This document shows positions 8,188 to 17,789 of a DNA stretch of 64,000 nucleotides, one piece after another; the stretch's first letter is position 1, and every line of letters begins with the position of its first letter. A program made the translations under genes and the position numbers. Origin of the DNA: an uncultured Gammaproteobacteria bacterium (lineage in GTDB: Bacteria; Pseudomonadota; Gammaproteobacteria; DRJJ01); NCBI GenBank assembly GCA_947258795.1, contig CAMYJU010000008.1:62001-126000 (forward strand). The letters are read 5' to 3'. Below the pieces are notes generated by a model. That model ran no database searches, was not told the origin of the DNA, and saw nothing but the letters and a program-made list of their open reading frames with translations.

Positions 8188-9171
8188 TCAGGAACGCCCG
8201 AACATTTTAAGTACGGCATCCACGACATTCTGGATATCGGGGATGGCAGCACGCTCCAGATTATGGTTGTAAGGTATTGGCACATTCTCTGCCGAGACTC
8301 GCATCGGTGGTGCATCCAGTTCGTAGAAACACTCTTCATTGATGATCGCCATAATTTCTGCGCCGACACCAACAGCAGGCTCCGCTTCCTCAACGATCAC
8401 CGCCCGATGGGTCTTGCTGACCGAGCGCTTGATGCCTTCACGATCCAGCGGACTGAGGCTGTACAGGTCGATCACCTCGGCATCGATATTATGATTGCGT
8501 GACAGGATTTCGGCCGCCTGCTGACACCAGTAGACCGAAATGTTGTAACCAAACAGGGTTACATCCTTGCCACCACGACTGATTTCTGAGCCTTCCAGTG
8601 GCATGAAGTATTCCGCATCAGGCACCTCGCCTTTCATGTTGTACATCATCTCGTGTTCATTGATAAATACCGGGTCATTGCAGCGCACTGCTGATTTCAG
8701 CAGACCATAGGCCTGACGCGGATTCGATGGCGTAACCACGCGCAAACCGGCAATGCCCATAAACACCTTTTCCATACGCGCAGAGTGCTGCGCACCGAGC
8801 TGGTGTGCGGTACCACCCGGTGAACGCACCACGACCGGTGCCATCAACTGGCCACCTGACATATAATGCACCTTGGCCGCGGTGTTGAACAACTGATCCA
8901 TCGCCAGCCACGCAAAGTTGACCGACATAATCTCGATAATCGGACGACAACCCAGGAAAGACGAGCCGATACCCAGACCGGTAAAGCCGTTTTCGGAAAT
9001 CGGTGTATCGATTACACGCTCCGGACCGTACTTGTCATACAGCCCCTTGGTCGCCTTGTAGGTACCACCGGCCACGCCGATGTCCTCACCCATACAATAC
9101 ACCAGCGGGTCGTTTGCCATTTCTTCATCATGTGCACGTTGCACCGCTTCCCAGAACATGATTTCTGCCAT
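8188..9171 (-). CDS. pdhB: Pyruvate dehydrogenase E1 component, beta subunit
   Basis: This 327-residue protein matches the usual length of the E1-beta chain of alpha2beta2 2-oxo-acid dehydrogenases. It carries the early MGEDIGVAGGTYKATKGL segment, with the Glu that activates thiamine diphosphate, and the C-terminal transketolase domain. Its ATG overlaps the pdhA stop as TAATG, so the two chains are translationally coupled. It works with E1-alpha to decarboxylate pyruvate and acetylate the lipoyl groups of the fused E2-E3 encoded next. The use of an alpha/beta E1 differs from the single-chain AceE of enteric bacteria. Confidence 0.93.
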   Translation of the reverse strand: MAEIMFWEAVQRAHDEEMANDPLVYCMGEDIGVAGGTYKATKGLYDKYGPERVIDTPISENGFTGLGIGSSFLGCRPIIEIMSVNFAWLAMDQLFNTAAKVHYMSGGQLMAPVVVRSPGGTAHQLGAQHSARMEKVFMGIAGLRVVTPSNPRQAYGLLKSAVRCNDPVFINEHEMMYNMKGEVPDAEYFMPLEGSEISRGGKDVTLFGYNISVYWCQQAAEILSRNHNIDAEVIDLYSLSPLDREGIKRSVSKTHRAVIVEEAEPAVGVGAEIMAIINEECFYELDAPPMRVSAENVPIPYNHNLERAAIPDIQNVVDAVLKMFGRS

Positions 9172-10163
9172 TAGCTTGACCCTCCGCTTGCATAAGAATC
9201 ATTCTCGGTCAGCACATATTTGTTCAATAAATCCATCGATGGTTCCGGAGATTCTTCTGCAAACCTGATCACTTCGTTTTCGATTTCTGCCAGGATTTTG
9301 GCATCCACGGCCTTGTATTCATCCTTGGTTATCTCACCGGCCTCAATCAGACGGTCAAGCAGGGTAATAATCGGGTCGCGCTTGCTCCACATGCGTTCCT
9401 CTTCCTTCTCGCGATAGGCATTGGAGTCAGACATGGAGTGCCCGCGATAACGATAGGTCATCAACTCGAGGAAATACGGACCCTTGCCGGAGCGAACATG
9501 CTCGATTGCCTTTTGCGCTGCATCATAAACGATCTCGACATCCTGGCCATCGACCTGCTCGGACGGAATATTATAGCCGGACACACGCTTGTACTGGTCG
9601 ACCACGGCGGTAGAGCGGTCGATACGCGTACCGATACCATATAGGTTGTTCTCACAGACATACAATACCGGCAGGTTCCAGATCTTGGCCATATTCAGGG
9701 ACTCGTGGAAGGTACCCTGGTTGTTGGCCGCGTCGCCGAGGAAGCAGATACAGATCTCGTCGCCACCCTTCATCTTGATACCCTTGGCAATACCGGCCGC
9801 GAGCGGGAACGGCCCGCCAACCAGCGCGTAACCACCCATAAAGCGGTTTTCTACACCGAAGATATGCATGGAACCACCCAGGCCCTTACAGCAGCCGGTC
9901 TCCTTCGCATACAACTCGGCCATCACCACCTTCGGGTCCATACCGCATTTGATCGCATGGACATGGTCGCGATAACTGGTAATCACGTAATCATGACCTG
10001 CCTGCGCGGCCTCGATCACACCCATTGCACAGGCCTCTTCGCCGGAATACAGGTGCAAGAAACCACCTATCTTGCGCTCGACATAGGCCTCGTAGCAGCG
10101 CTCTTCAAAACGCCGCGCAAACAACATTTCGCGCAGCAATTTCTTTTTGAGATCGGAATCCAT
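9171..10163 (-). CDS. pdhA: Pyruvate dehydrogenase E1 component, alpha subunit
   Basis: This 330-residue E1-alpha chain contains the thiamine-diphosphate motif GDAANNQGTFHESLN (GD...NN pattern) and GLGGSMH, plus the phosphorylation-loop-like YRYRGHSMSD. It is the first gene of the operon pdhA-pdhB-(E2-E3). A ribosome-binding site (GGGAG) precedes the ATG. Substrate could in principle be another 2-oxo acid or acetoin, since the AcoA family is close; pyruvate is preferred because the operon supplies a complete complex with its own E3 and no acetoin genes are near. Confidence 0.9.
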   Translation of the reverse strand: MDSDLKKKLLREMLFARRFEERCYEAYVERKIGGFLHLYSGEEACAMGVIEAAQAGHDYVITSYRDHVHAIKCGMDPKVVMAELYAKETGCCKGLGGSMHIFGVENRFMGGYALVGGPFPLAAGIAKGIKMKGGDEICICFLGDAANNQGTFHESLNMAKIWNLPVLYVCENNLYGIGTRIDRSTAVVDQYKRVSGYNIPSEQVDGQDVEIVYDAAQKAIEHVRSGKGPYFLELMTYRYRGHSMSDSNAYREKEEERMWSKRDPIITLLDRLIEAGEITKDEYKAVDAKILAEIENEVIRFAEESPEPSMDLLNKYVLTENDSYASGGSS

Positions 10164-10402
10164 AGGGCTCCCTGTTGTTGATATTCTGTTTGTTCAGGCG
10201 CATGGACTGGCATACGCCCGAGTGAAACGGCGTATGATCCTGATTTTAGCGCCGCAGGTCAAGAAAATGACCGTACAAATTAACCAGTTAAGTAAAAATA
10301 TTTCTTTTTTATTCATTGCGTTATACTATTTTGCTAAATATTACTGATGACCATGCGGTATACAGAATACTGCGTATTAACATACTTTTTTAAGTGGTAA
10401 TT

Positions 10403-11455
10403 ATGGCTAACACACCCGCATCGACCCTGAGCCTGGCCCGCCCTGATGACTGGCATTTACACCTGCGCGATGGCGCGGCGATGTCCTCAGTCGTCGGGCA
10501 CACCGCACAGCAGTTTGCACGCGCGATCGTGATGCCCAATCTGCAACCACCGGTAACCGATCGCGACATGGCTTTGGCGTATCGCGAACGGATCATGGCG
10601 GCCTTGCCAGACGATACCGCGTTTGAGCCGCTAATGACCCTGTACCTGACCGACAACACCACGGCTAGCGATATTGAACAGGCGCATGCCAGCGGCATGA
10701 TCAGGGCGGTCAAACTCTACCCGGCCGGGGCGACCACCAATTCCGAGTCCGGCGTAACCAATCTGAGCAAAACCTACCCGGCCCTGCGTGCGATGGCCGC
10801 ATGCGGTATGCCCCTGCTGGTACATGGCGAGGTCACTGACCCAGAGGTCGATGTATTCGACCGCGAGGCGGTGTTTATCGAAAACGTGCTGAAGCCATTG
10901 ATGGAGCAGATTCCGGATCTGCGTATCGTACTGGAACACATCACCACCGAGCATGCGGTCAAACTGGTCAGGGAAGCAGATGATCGCCTCGGCGCGACCA
11001 TCACCGCACACCATCTATTGATGAACCGCAACAGCCTGTTCAAGGGCGGCATTCGACCACACCATTATTGCCTGCCGGTACTCAAACGCGAACGCCATCG
11101 CCGGGCTCTGCTTGAGGCGATCAGTAGTGGCCACCCGCGTTATTTTCTTGGCACCGACAGTGCACCGCATGCGCGCGAGGCCAAGGAATCGGCCTGTGGT
11201 TGTGCCGGCATGTATACCGCGCACGCAGCAATCGAGTTATATGCCGAGGCCTTCGAACAGGTCGGTGTACTGGACAAACTCGAGGCCTTCGCCAGTTTCA
11301 ACGGTCCTGATTTTTATGGTTTACCGCGCAACAGCGGACAAATCATCCTGCGTCGCCAGGACTGGCAGGTGCCGGCCAGCTACCCGATGGGCGACACGCA
11401 GGTGATCCCTCTATATGCCGGAGAAACGCTGCACTGGAAACTGGACACGGACTGA
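10403..11455 (+). CDS. pyrC: Dihydroorotase
   Basis: PyrC cyclises carbamoyl-aspartate to dihydroorotate in pyrimidine synthesis. The N-terminal [10 protein letters not shown] supplies two zinc-binding His, with HGE and ITTEHAV further on and FLGTDSAPH near the end supplying the catalytic Asp. The length of 350 residues fits the E. coli class II enzyme. The ATG at 10403 (MANTPAST) is preferred over a GTG three codons earlier; no strong ribosome-binding site is visible for either. The 230-bp gap upstream is AT-rich and is shared with the divergent pdh operon. Confidence 0.96.
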   Translation: MANTPASTLSLARPDDWHLHLRDGAAMSSVVGHTAQQFARAIVMPNLQPPVTDRDMALAYRERIMAALPDDTAFEPLMTLYLTDNTTASDIEQAHASGMIRAVKLYPAGATTNSESGVTNLSKTYPALRAMAACGMPLLVHGEVTDPEVDVFDREAVFIENVLKPLMEQIPDLRIVLEHITTEHAVKLVREADDRLGATITAHHLLMNRNSLFKGGIRPHHYCLPVLKRERHRRALLEAISSGHPRYFLGTDSAPHAREAKESACGCAGMYTAHAAIELYAEAFEQVGVLDKLEAFASFNGPDFYGLPRNSGQIILRRQDWQVPASYPMGDTQVIPLYAGETLHWKLDTD

Positions 11456-11465
11456 TTCCACCAAC

Positions 11466-11861
11466 ATGACAGATAGCGCATCACTCTGCCCTTGCGACTC
11501 TGGCAAAACGTTTGCCCAATGTTGTGAACCCTGCCTGTCCAGCAAGCAAACAGCTGCCACCGCCGAGGCCCTGATGCGTTCACGCTATAGCGCCTATGCC
11601 ACCGGCAACACCACATATTTACTGTCTACCTGGCACCCGGATACCCGGCCGGACTCGCTGGACATTCCACCGGAGCTGAAATGGCAAAGCCTGAAAATAA
11701 AATCAGGCACGAAAGGTCAGCCGGGTGACACCGACGGGACAGTCGAGTTTGTTGCAATCAGCAAGCGCGGTGGTCGCGCACATCGTTTGCATGAAAACAG
11801 CCGCTTTGTTTGTGAACAAGGTCAGTGGTTCTATGTCGACGGAGATCTGAAGACAGACTGA
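11466..11861 (+). CDS. YchJ-like SEC-C metal-binding protein
   Basis: This 131-residue protein starts with a SEC-C-like motif, CPCDSGKTFAQCCEP, a probable zinc site, followed by a NTF2-like YchJ domain (ALMRSRYSAYATGNTTYLL, WHPDT). The family (UPF0225) is widespread in gammaproteobacteria, with no settled function. It starts 10 bases after pyrC ends and is probably co-transcribed with it. Confidence 0.85.
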   Translation: MTDSASLCPCDSGKTFAQCCEPCLSSKQTAATAEALMRSRYSAYATGNTTYLLSTWHPDTRPDSLDIPPELKWQSLKIKSGTKGQPGDTDGTVEFVAISKRGGRAHRLHENSRFVCEQGQWFYVDGDLKTD

Positions 11862-11966
11862 CCAGCGTCATTTCGCGCAAACATAATGTGCCAAGCCGAA
11901 ACAAGCTTGCTATGCTTAAGTTTAGTAAAGGATCATTGTAGGTCAGCTCAAGTATGAGGTGAAAAT

Positions 11967-12566
11967 ATGAAACGGATACGCAATACACTGGGCATCCTGC
12001 TGTTGTTACTGGTCAGCCACAACAGCTATGCACTCGGCGACCCGGCACTGGGCAAGGACAAGGCGGCGCGCTGTATTGAATGCCATGCGACCGATGGCAA
12101 TAACCCGGACCCGAAGGTCCCGAGACTGACGGGTCAGCTGCCTGATTATTTGCTTAAACAAATGCTGGAGTTTGTCTCGGGGCATCGCAAGGACCACGTC
12201 ATGTCCAGCATGATCAAGGAGATCAAGACCACAGACGGCCTGACCGATATCGCCGCCTACTATGCCAACCTGCCGGTCATGTCCGGTAGTGGAACGCAGA
12301 CCGCACTCGGCCAACAGGGTAAAAAACTGTATATGCAGGAACGCTGTATGTACTGCCACAACTTCACCGGCAGACCCGACGACACCTTTGCCGGCGGCGC
12401 TCCGGTGATCGGTGGTCAGAGCAAGGGCTACCTGGTCAAGGTGTTGCTGGAAATTCGCTCCGGCGAACGCAAGGCCGACATGCATGACCTGATGAAAAAG
12501 ACCCTGGCCAAACAATCGGACCAGCATATCGAGGCGATCGCTGAATTCCTCAGCAATATCAAGTAA
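11967..12566 (+). CDS. Dihaem c-type cytochrome (c4/c553-like), copy 1
   Basis: This 199-residue periplasmic cytochrome has a signal peptide ending near SYA (about residue 22) and two CxxCH haem sites, C36-IE-C39-H40 and C127-MY-C130-H131. The two halves repeat each other, each with a PxLxGQ or PVIGGQ stretch carrying the distal part of the haem pocket, as in cytochrome c4. The likely job is electron transfer in the periplasm to a terminal oxidase or other acceptor. A paralogue follows directly. Confidence 0.9.
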   Translation: MKRIRNTLGILLLLLVSHNSYALGDPALGKDKAARCIECHATDGNNPDPKVPRLTGQLPDYLLKQMLEFVSGHRKDHVMSSMIKEIKTTDGLTDIAAYYANLPVMSGSGTQTALGQQGKKLYMQERCMYCHNFTGRPDDTFAGGAPVIGGQSKGYLVKVLLEIRSGERKADMHDLMKKTLAKQSDQHIEAIAEFLSNIK

Positions 12567-12616
12567 GCATTGCATTGACTGCTCATGCGGATATGACTAG
12601 TTACAGTGAATACATC

Positions 12617-13276
12617 ATGAGCACGCTGCGAAACCCCATTATGCGCCCACACCCCGTGCTTGCCGGTATAATGCTGCTGTTGTCAGGCGCTGATACAAAC
12701 GCGGCGGGGAATCCGGTCGCCGGCGAGCAAAAGGCTGCCTTGTGCATCGGTTGCCATATACCGGGCGCCGCGAATGCTGATCCGCTGATACCGGAACTGT
12801 CCGGCCAGCATGCCAACTATATCGTGCAGGAACTATTGGAGTACCAAAATGGTCGACGCAAGGATCCGGTGATGTCAGCACTGGCAAGGATAATTACCAA
12901 TACCGAAGACATACTCGACATTGCCGCCTATTATTCGAGGCTGCCAGTCATGTCCGGCAGTGGCGAACAATTACCACTGTTCGAGGAAGGCGATGAGCTG
13001 TTCACGAATAGTCGTTGCAACTATTGTCATGGCGACACCGGTACACCGGACACGCCTTCAATAGAAGGTATGCCGATCATCGGTGGACAGAACAAGGAGT
13101 ACCTGGTCAAGACCATGAAAGGCATCCGCGCCGGCGAACGTATCGCCGACAAGTTCGGATTGATGCAGAAAGTATTTTCGAGGTTATCAGACCAGGACAT
13201 CGAGGCCCTGGCACAGTTTATCAGTACCCTGAAGGCAGTCAGTACACCGCCGCAGTCTAAAAGTTATACTCAATAA
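12617..13276 (+). CDS. Dihaem c-type cytochrome (c4/c553-like), copy 2
   Basis: This is a paralogue of the preceding gene, with the same layout: signal peptide (RPHPVLAGIMLLLSGADT), haem sites CIGCH and CNYCH, and shared blocks such as DIAAYYSRLPVMSGSG and IIGGQNKEYLVK. The start is uncertain: in-frame ATGs lie at 12593, 12617 and 12641, none with a convincing ribosome-binding site. The ATG at 12617 leaves a normal-length signal peptide. Tandem duplication followed by divergence is the simplest origin. Confidence 0.88.
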   Translation: MSTLRNPIMRPHPVLAGIMLLLSGADTNAAGNPVAGEQKAALCIGCHIPGAANADPLIPELSGQHANYIVQELLEYQNGRRKDPVMSALARIITNTEDILDIAAYYSRLPVMSGSGEQLPLFEEGDELFTNSRCNYCHGDTGTPDTPSIEGMPIIGGQNKEYLVKTMKGIRAGERIADKFGLMQKVFSRLSDQDIEALAQFISTLKAVSTPPQSKSYTQ

Positions 13277-13298
13277 CAAACCTGCTTAGCCGGAAAAA

Positions 13299-13712
13299 AT
13301 GAACAACTTTACACTTGACCCAAGACTTGCCAACGACACCATTCAGTTAGGACAACTCGATAACTGTCTCCTGCTGCTGATGAACAACGCCTTGCTGCCA
13401 TGGTTTATCCTGGTGCCTGAAACCACGGAAGCGGAGTTTACCGATCTGTCTATGAGCGAGCAGGCCGATCTGCTGGAGAAAATAAATCTGCTATCAGGCT
13501 TTATAAAAAATAACTTCGACATTACGAAACTGAATATCGCCACTATCGGGAACATCGTCAGTCAGTTACATATTCATATCGTCGGACGCATTCCATCGGA
13601 CTATTGCTGGCCGAACGTGGTCTGGGGAACCAGCGAACGCAAGCCCTATAAGCAGGATCAGATTGACAATATTACTGCCAAACTCAAACAGCAGCTGGGT
13701 GATCATCTCTAG
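13299..13712 (+). CDS. HIT-family nucleotide-binding hydrolase
   Basis: This 137-residue protein has the HIT-type motif QLHIHIVGR near its C-terminal third, followed by a conserved PNVVWG segment found in the proteobacterial branch of the family. HIT proteins hydrolyse or transfer nucleotide phosphates through the central His. The N-terminal half (LLLLMNNALLPWFILVP) forms the beta strands of the fold. It follows the cytochrome pair by 22 bases. Confidence 0.82.
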   Translation: MNNFTLDPRLANDTIQLGQLDNCLLLLMNNALLPWFILVPETTEAEFTDLSMSEQADLLEKINLLSGFIKNNFDITKLNIATIGNIVSQLHIHIVGRIPSDYCWPNVVWGTSERKPYKQDQIDNITAKLKQQLGDHL

Positions 13713-13723
13713 AACGTCTCACA

Positions 13724-13773
13724 GAACGCTTGCGGCGTTCGTTCTGAGTACCTTATCCACCGTGACGGTGGAT
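13724..13773. terminator. Two hairpins between convergent genes
   Basis: GAACGC-TTGCG-GCGTTC (13724-13740) is followed by the near-perfect palindrome ATCCACCGTGACGGTGGAT (13755-13773). They lie between the HIT gene and the convergent TraB-family gene, where two-way termination would be expected. No long T-run accompanies them. Confidence 0.45.
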
Positions 13774-13816
13774 CAAGGCAATTCCCGCGCACGACAGTGC
13801 ACAGAGCCGCCTTGAC

Positions 13817-14713
13817 TCAGTAAACCGGGGTGACGTGATAACCCCGCTGCTCCAGCCTGCGCAGGATACCCTGTTCTCCGGGCAGGTGCAGGGCGCCGAC
13901 CGCGACAAAGGCCGCACCGCCATTAATGTGTTTTTGCATACGGTCGGTCATGCGACGATTACGCTCGATCACCCCTTCACGGTTAAACGCCTGCATAAAA
14001 TGACCGTACTCACCCGCCGCTTCCTGTTTGGCCATCTCCAGCAGGTAATTAAGATCGCGCGCCAGGTAGGCTTCGCGCAACTTCGAAAATTCCCTGATGA
14101 TACGCTCACGGTCTTCTATGACGCTGCGCACCATATCGATTTTCGCCTGTACCGGCAGATTCTCAAACACCGATAACTGCTCTTCCGCAGTCTCCAGTCC
14201 TTCCACCTGTTTGCCCTGACGCATCGCGTTAGTATACAGCTGATCATCCAGCACACTGGCGCCACCACCCCCCATCTGCGACACACCGAGTACCGACATC
14301 ACCGCCCACGGGCGCATCTTTTTGGCCGCCTTGCGGGAAATGCCGATTTCAGCCAGGCGCACGACAACCTGTTCGAACAATTCCTTGCCCAGTATCGAAA
14401 GCAGGGTGCGCTCATCACTGAAATACATGTTGCGCATCACCGCGGCCATGGTCGCATAGTCCATTCTCAGCTCGGTCAGCAGCACCCGCGCCCCGGTAAA
14501 GGCCTTTTCCACCGGCGCGGCCAGGGTGGTGACCTCGGCATCACCGACATGCATGGTACCGAACACATGACTGGGCTTGAGACCCGGCTTTTCCACCTTC
14601 CACAGCAAACCCTGGCCGAGCGCTATCGCGTCAGCCGTTTGCGGCGGGGACGCCAGCGCCACCGAGGTAGACAGCAGCATCCATAAAACCAGTCGAAACC
14701 ATACCTTGATCAT
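13817..14713 (-). CDS. TraB/GumN-family exported protein
   Basis: This 298-residue protein has a signal peptide (cleavage near ALA-SPP) and the family signatures GTMHVGD (about residues 51-57) and [10 protein letters not shown] near the C-terminus, whose His and Glu are proposed metalloprotease-like ligands in the TraB/PrgY/GumN clan. Its cellular role is unknown in most bacteria. The start is an ATG with AAGG eight bases upstream. It is transcribed alone. Confidence 0.87.
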   Translation of the reverse strand: MIKVWFRLVLWMLLSTSVALASPPQTADAIALGQGLLWKVEKPGLKPSHVFGTMHVGDAEVTTLAAPVEKAFTGARVLLTELRMDYATMAAVMRNMYFSDERTLLSILGKELFEQVVVRLAEIGISRKAAKKMRPWAVMSVLGVSQMGGGGASVLDDQLYTNAMRQGKQVEGLETAEEQLSVFENLPVQAKIDMVRSVIEDRERIIREFSKLREAYLARDLNYLLEMAKQEAAGEYGHFMQAFNREGVIERNRRMTDRMQKHINGGAAFVAVGALHLPGEQGILRRLEQRGYHVTPVY

Positions 14714-14826
14714 TTCGGAAGCCTTGCCGCGACGAAGCGGCCTGGATAGTTCCCTTACAGTCTGTCGGATTTACCCGGTATTCGCAACAATCGCTTTTCG
14801 CAGGCGCTTCCGATATGCTGTGCGCC

Positions 14827-15450
14827 ATGAACCCAAATAGTAGTAAGCCCGTCATGGCCAGGCGTTTTCGTGGCTATTTACCCATAGTTGTCGATGTCGA
14901 AACCGCAGGATTTGACGCGGCCAAAGACGCCCTGCTGGAAATCGCGGCAGTCATCCTGCGTTTCAATGAGAGCGGCCGGCTGGAGCTGGGCTCCACTGTT
15001 AGTTGCCATGTCGAACCCTTCCCCGATGCCAACCTGGATCCGGAGTCACTGGCTTTTACCGGCATCGATCCATACCACCCATTGCGCCTGGCCCGGCCCG
15101 AGTCCGATGCGCTGGCGCACGTGTTCAAGCCCATACGCCAGGCGGTCAGGGAACAGAACTGCACACGCGCGATTCTGGTCGGCCACAATCCATTTTTCGA
15201 CCTGGGCTTTATCAATGCGGCAGTCGAAAGAACCGGCATCAAGCGCAACCCGTTTCATCCTTTCAGTACATTTGATACGGCCACACTGGGTGGCCTGATG
15301 TATGGCCAGACGGTACTCGCCCGGGTAGCACAGGCCACCGGCATGGACTGGGATAATGACTCGGCGCACTCGGCCGTCTACGATGCCGAACGAACCGCCG
15401 AGGTGTTCTGTCATATCGTTAACCGCTGGTCAGACATGAGCCAGCAGTGA
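14827..15450 (+). CDS. rnt: Ribonuclease T
   Basis: RNase T is a DEDD 3'-5' exoribonuclease that trims tRNA and other stable RNA ends. The protein shows Exo [21 protein letters not shown], Exo [18 protein letters not shown] and Exo [17 protein letters not shown]. About 207 residues is typical. The ATG at 14827 is chosen because it lies just ahead of the conserved [14 protein letters not shown]; a GTG-like extension upstream is less likely. Confidence 0.95.
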   Translation: MNPNSSKPVMARRFRGYLPIVVDVETAGFDAAKDALLEIAAVILRFNESGRLELGSTVSCHVEPFPDANLDPESLAFTGIDPYHPLRLARPESDALAHVFKPIRQAVREQNCTRAILVGHNPFFDLGFINAAVERTGIKRNPFHPFSTFDTATLGGLMYGQTVLARVAQATGMDWDNDSAHSAVYDAERTAEVFCHIVNRWSDMSQQ

Positions 15451-15485
15451 GTTGCCCGGGGTACGGGGTACCCCGGGATAGCAAA

Positions 15486-15815
15486 TCAGGCCTGCTGGTT
15501 GGCCGCCGTTGCCTCTTTGGTCATTTTCTGTAAATCACCGCTCTGGAACATCTCCAGGGTGATATCACAACCGCCGATCAGCTCGCCATTGATATAGATC
15601 TGCGGAAAGGTCGGCCAGTCAGCAAAACGCGGCAGGTTCTCGAAAATCTCCGGGTCGCCGAGGACATTCACATAGGCGAATTCGATACCACAACCCTGCA
15701 GCGCCTGCGCCGCACGACTGGAAAACCCGCACTGTGGCATCTGCGGTGTGCCTTTCATGTAGATGATCACCGGATTTTCATCCACCTGCTGTTTGATACG
15801 TTCCAATACGTCCAT
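15486..15815 (-). CDS. grxD: Monothiol glutaredoxin of the Grx4 type
   Basis: This 109-residue protein carries the CGFS active site (MPQCGFSSRAAQ) and the GELIGGCDI glutathione-binding segment. Such proteins bind a glutathione-ligated 2Fe-2S cluster and pass it to target proteins or BolA partners. The ATG at 15815 is preceded by GAGGATAA. Gene stands alone with about 160 bases before the next gene on the same strand. Confidence 0.96.
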   Translation of the reverse strand: MDVLERIKQQVDENPVIIYMKGTPQMPQCGFSSRAAQALQGCGIEFAYVNVLGDPEIFENLPRFADWPTFPQIYINGELIGGCDITLEMFQSGDLQKMTKEATAANQQA

Positions 15816-15976
15816 CAAATTATCCTCGTTATTCAGTGTGTTACCTGAGTCGCATACGGGGCTCAGTAATCTGCACAGGGATTATAGCCCCTGTCTGAGC
15901 GGTTAAATACATGTAGTCGTTACGGGTATATGGGGTTTTTCTGCATCAATTCAAGGGTTGAAGCCAGTCACGCCGG

Positions 15977-17773
15977 TCAGGCATTACCGGGAACCGCGGC
16001 TGCATCGACGTTGCGTTGCAGCCAGAATTCCAGCAAGGCCAGGTGCCATAGCTTGCTGCCCTGGATGCGGGTAAAGTGCTGTTCCGGTTCGTCCAGCAGA
16101 TGCTCGACATAGTCACGCTGGTACAGACCACGCCGCAGACAGGCCTCCGAATTCAGAATGTCGCGCATGAAATCGAGAAATTCGCCACTGACATATTTCA
16201 GCGCCGGTACCGGAAAATAGGCCTTCGGCCGGTCGATCACCGCGTCCGGCAGCAGGCCCCGGGCTATGGCCTTGAGCGGGTGCTTGCCACGATTTTTGAG
16301 CTTGATCTCCGGAGGCATGCGGGCAACCAGCTCAACCAGCTCCTGGTCCAGGAACGGCACCCTGGCCTCCAGCCCCCAGGCCATGGTCATGTTATCGACG
16401 CGTTTGACCGGATCATCGACAATCAGCGTGGTCACATCCAGTCTTAATACCTGGTCCAGGTAGGTATCCGCACCCGGCCGTGTCAACTGCTCGCGCGCCC
16501 AGCTGGCGGTATGATCCTTGCCGGCATGGCTCGGGCTGACCATTTGCAGATATTCTTCGTGGTCACGGTCGAAGTAATGCTGCCTGAACCGGTCGACGAC
16601 ATCGCCCTCGGCCTCGTGCATGCGTGGATACCAGAAATAACCGGCAAACACCTCGTCTGCCCCCTGGCCACTTTGCACCACTTTCACATAGCGCGAGACC
16701 TGCTCGGCCAGCAGGTAAAACGCGACCGCGTCCTGGCCAAACATGGGCTCGGCCATATTGTCCACCGCTTCGGGCAGGCGCTGGAGCACTTCCTCGTTCG
16801 GCACCAGGATCTTTTCATGACGGGTTTCAAAACGCCTGGCGACCTGGTCGGAGAATTCAAATTCATTACCGCGTTCTTCCTGACTGTCCTCGAAACCCAC
16901 TGAAAAGGTATGCAGGTCTTCCTGACCGGCCTCGGCCAATAGCCCGACCAGCAGACTGGAGTCGATACCACCTGACAGCAATACCCCGACCGGTACATCG
17001 GCGATGGTCTTGCGTCGTTCTACCGCGCGCTTCAGACATTCATGCACCGCCTCGATCCATTCCCATTCGTTGATCGATCTGGCCGGACGGGTCGCATCCA
17101 GTTTCCAGTAAACCCGCTGCCTGACTGAACCACGCGCATCCACAGTCATGGTCGATGCCGGCTCGAGTTTGCGTATGCCATTCAGTATCGTGTGCGGGGC
17201 CGGTACCACTGCGTGCAGGGTGAACAGCATCTGTAACGCGACCTCGTCTAGCGTGGTATCGACATCTCCTGCAGCGAGCAGGGCCTGTGTACTGGACGCA
17301 AAACGCAGGCGTTTGTTGTCAAGGCTGAAGTACAGCGGCTTGATACCGATACGGTCACGTGCGAGAAACAGTTGCTGTCTGGCCTTATCCCAGATCGCGA
17401 ACGCGAACATGCCATGCAGATGCTCGACACAGGACTCACCCCATTCAGCATAGGCCTTCAGGATGACTTCGCTATCGCCCTCGGAAAAAAAATGATAACC
17501 CCTGCCGGACAGCTCGCGGCGCAATTCGGGATAGTTGTAAATCGTACCGTTAAACACCAGCACCAGATTAAGCTCCTGGTCGACCATGGGCTGATTGGCA
17601 CGCTCGGACAGATCGATAATGGCCAGTCGCCGGTGACCAAAAGCAAGTTTGCCATCAACGTAACTGCCGCTATTGTCCGGCCCACGTCGCCGCAGTTTTT
17701 CCAGCATGCGCTCGATACGCGACAACGATGGCTGCTGATGATCGAACCGGTATTCACCGCAGATGCCACACAT
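15977..17773 (-). CDS. Asparagine-synthetase-like amidotransferase, probably N-acetylglutaminylglutamine (NAGGN) amidotransferase
   Basis: The 598-residue protein has an N-terminal glutamine amidotransferase domain with catalytic Cys2 (MCGICGEYRF) and RRGPDNSG, and a synthetase domain with the PP-loop LLSGGIDSSLL near residue 270. The Cys2 rule fixes the start at 17773; 39 upstream in-frame codons do not belong. Segments such as FNGTIYNYPELR and SEGDSEVILKAYAEWG are closest in memory to the NAGGN branch, which amidates an osmoprotectant dipeptide in Pseudomonas and relatives. The companion synthetase gene, normally adjacent, is not in the window. A plain AsnB-type role is the alternative. Confidence 0.75.
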   Translation of the reverse strand: MCGICGEYRFDHQQPSLSRIERMLEKLRRRGPDNSGSYVDGKLAFGHRRLAIIDLSERANQPMVDQELNLVLVFNGTIYNYPELRRELSGRGYHFFSEGDSEVILKAYAEWGESCVEHLHGMFAFAIWDKARQQLFLARDRIGIKPLYFSLDNKRLRFASSTQALLAAGDVDTTLDEVALQMLFTLHAVVPAPHTILNGIRKLEPASTMTVDARGSVRQRVYWKLDATRPARSINEWEWIEAVHECLKRAVERRKTIADVPVGVLLSGGIDSSLLVGLLAEAGQEDLHTFSVGFEDSQEERGNEFEFSDQVARRFETRHEKILVPNEEVLQRLPEAVDNMAEPMFGQDAVAFYLLAEQVSRYVKVVQSGQGADEVFAGYFWYPRMHEAEGDVVDRFRQHYFDRDHEEYLQMVSPSHAGKDHTASWAREQLTRPGADTYLDQVLRLDVTTLIVDDPVKRVDNMTMAWGLEARVPFLDQELVELVARMPPEIKLKNRGKHPLKAIARGLLPDAVIDRPKAYFPVPALKYVSGEFLDFMRDILNSEACLRRGLYQRDYVEHLLDEPEQHFTRIQGSKLWHLALLEFWLQRNVDAAAVPGNA

Positions 17774-17789
17774 ACAACACCCCGGACGC

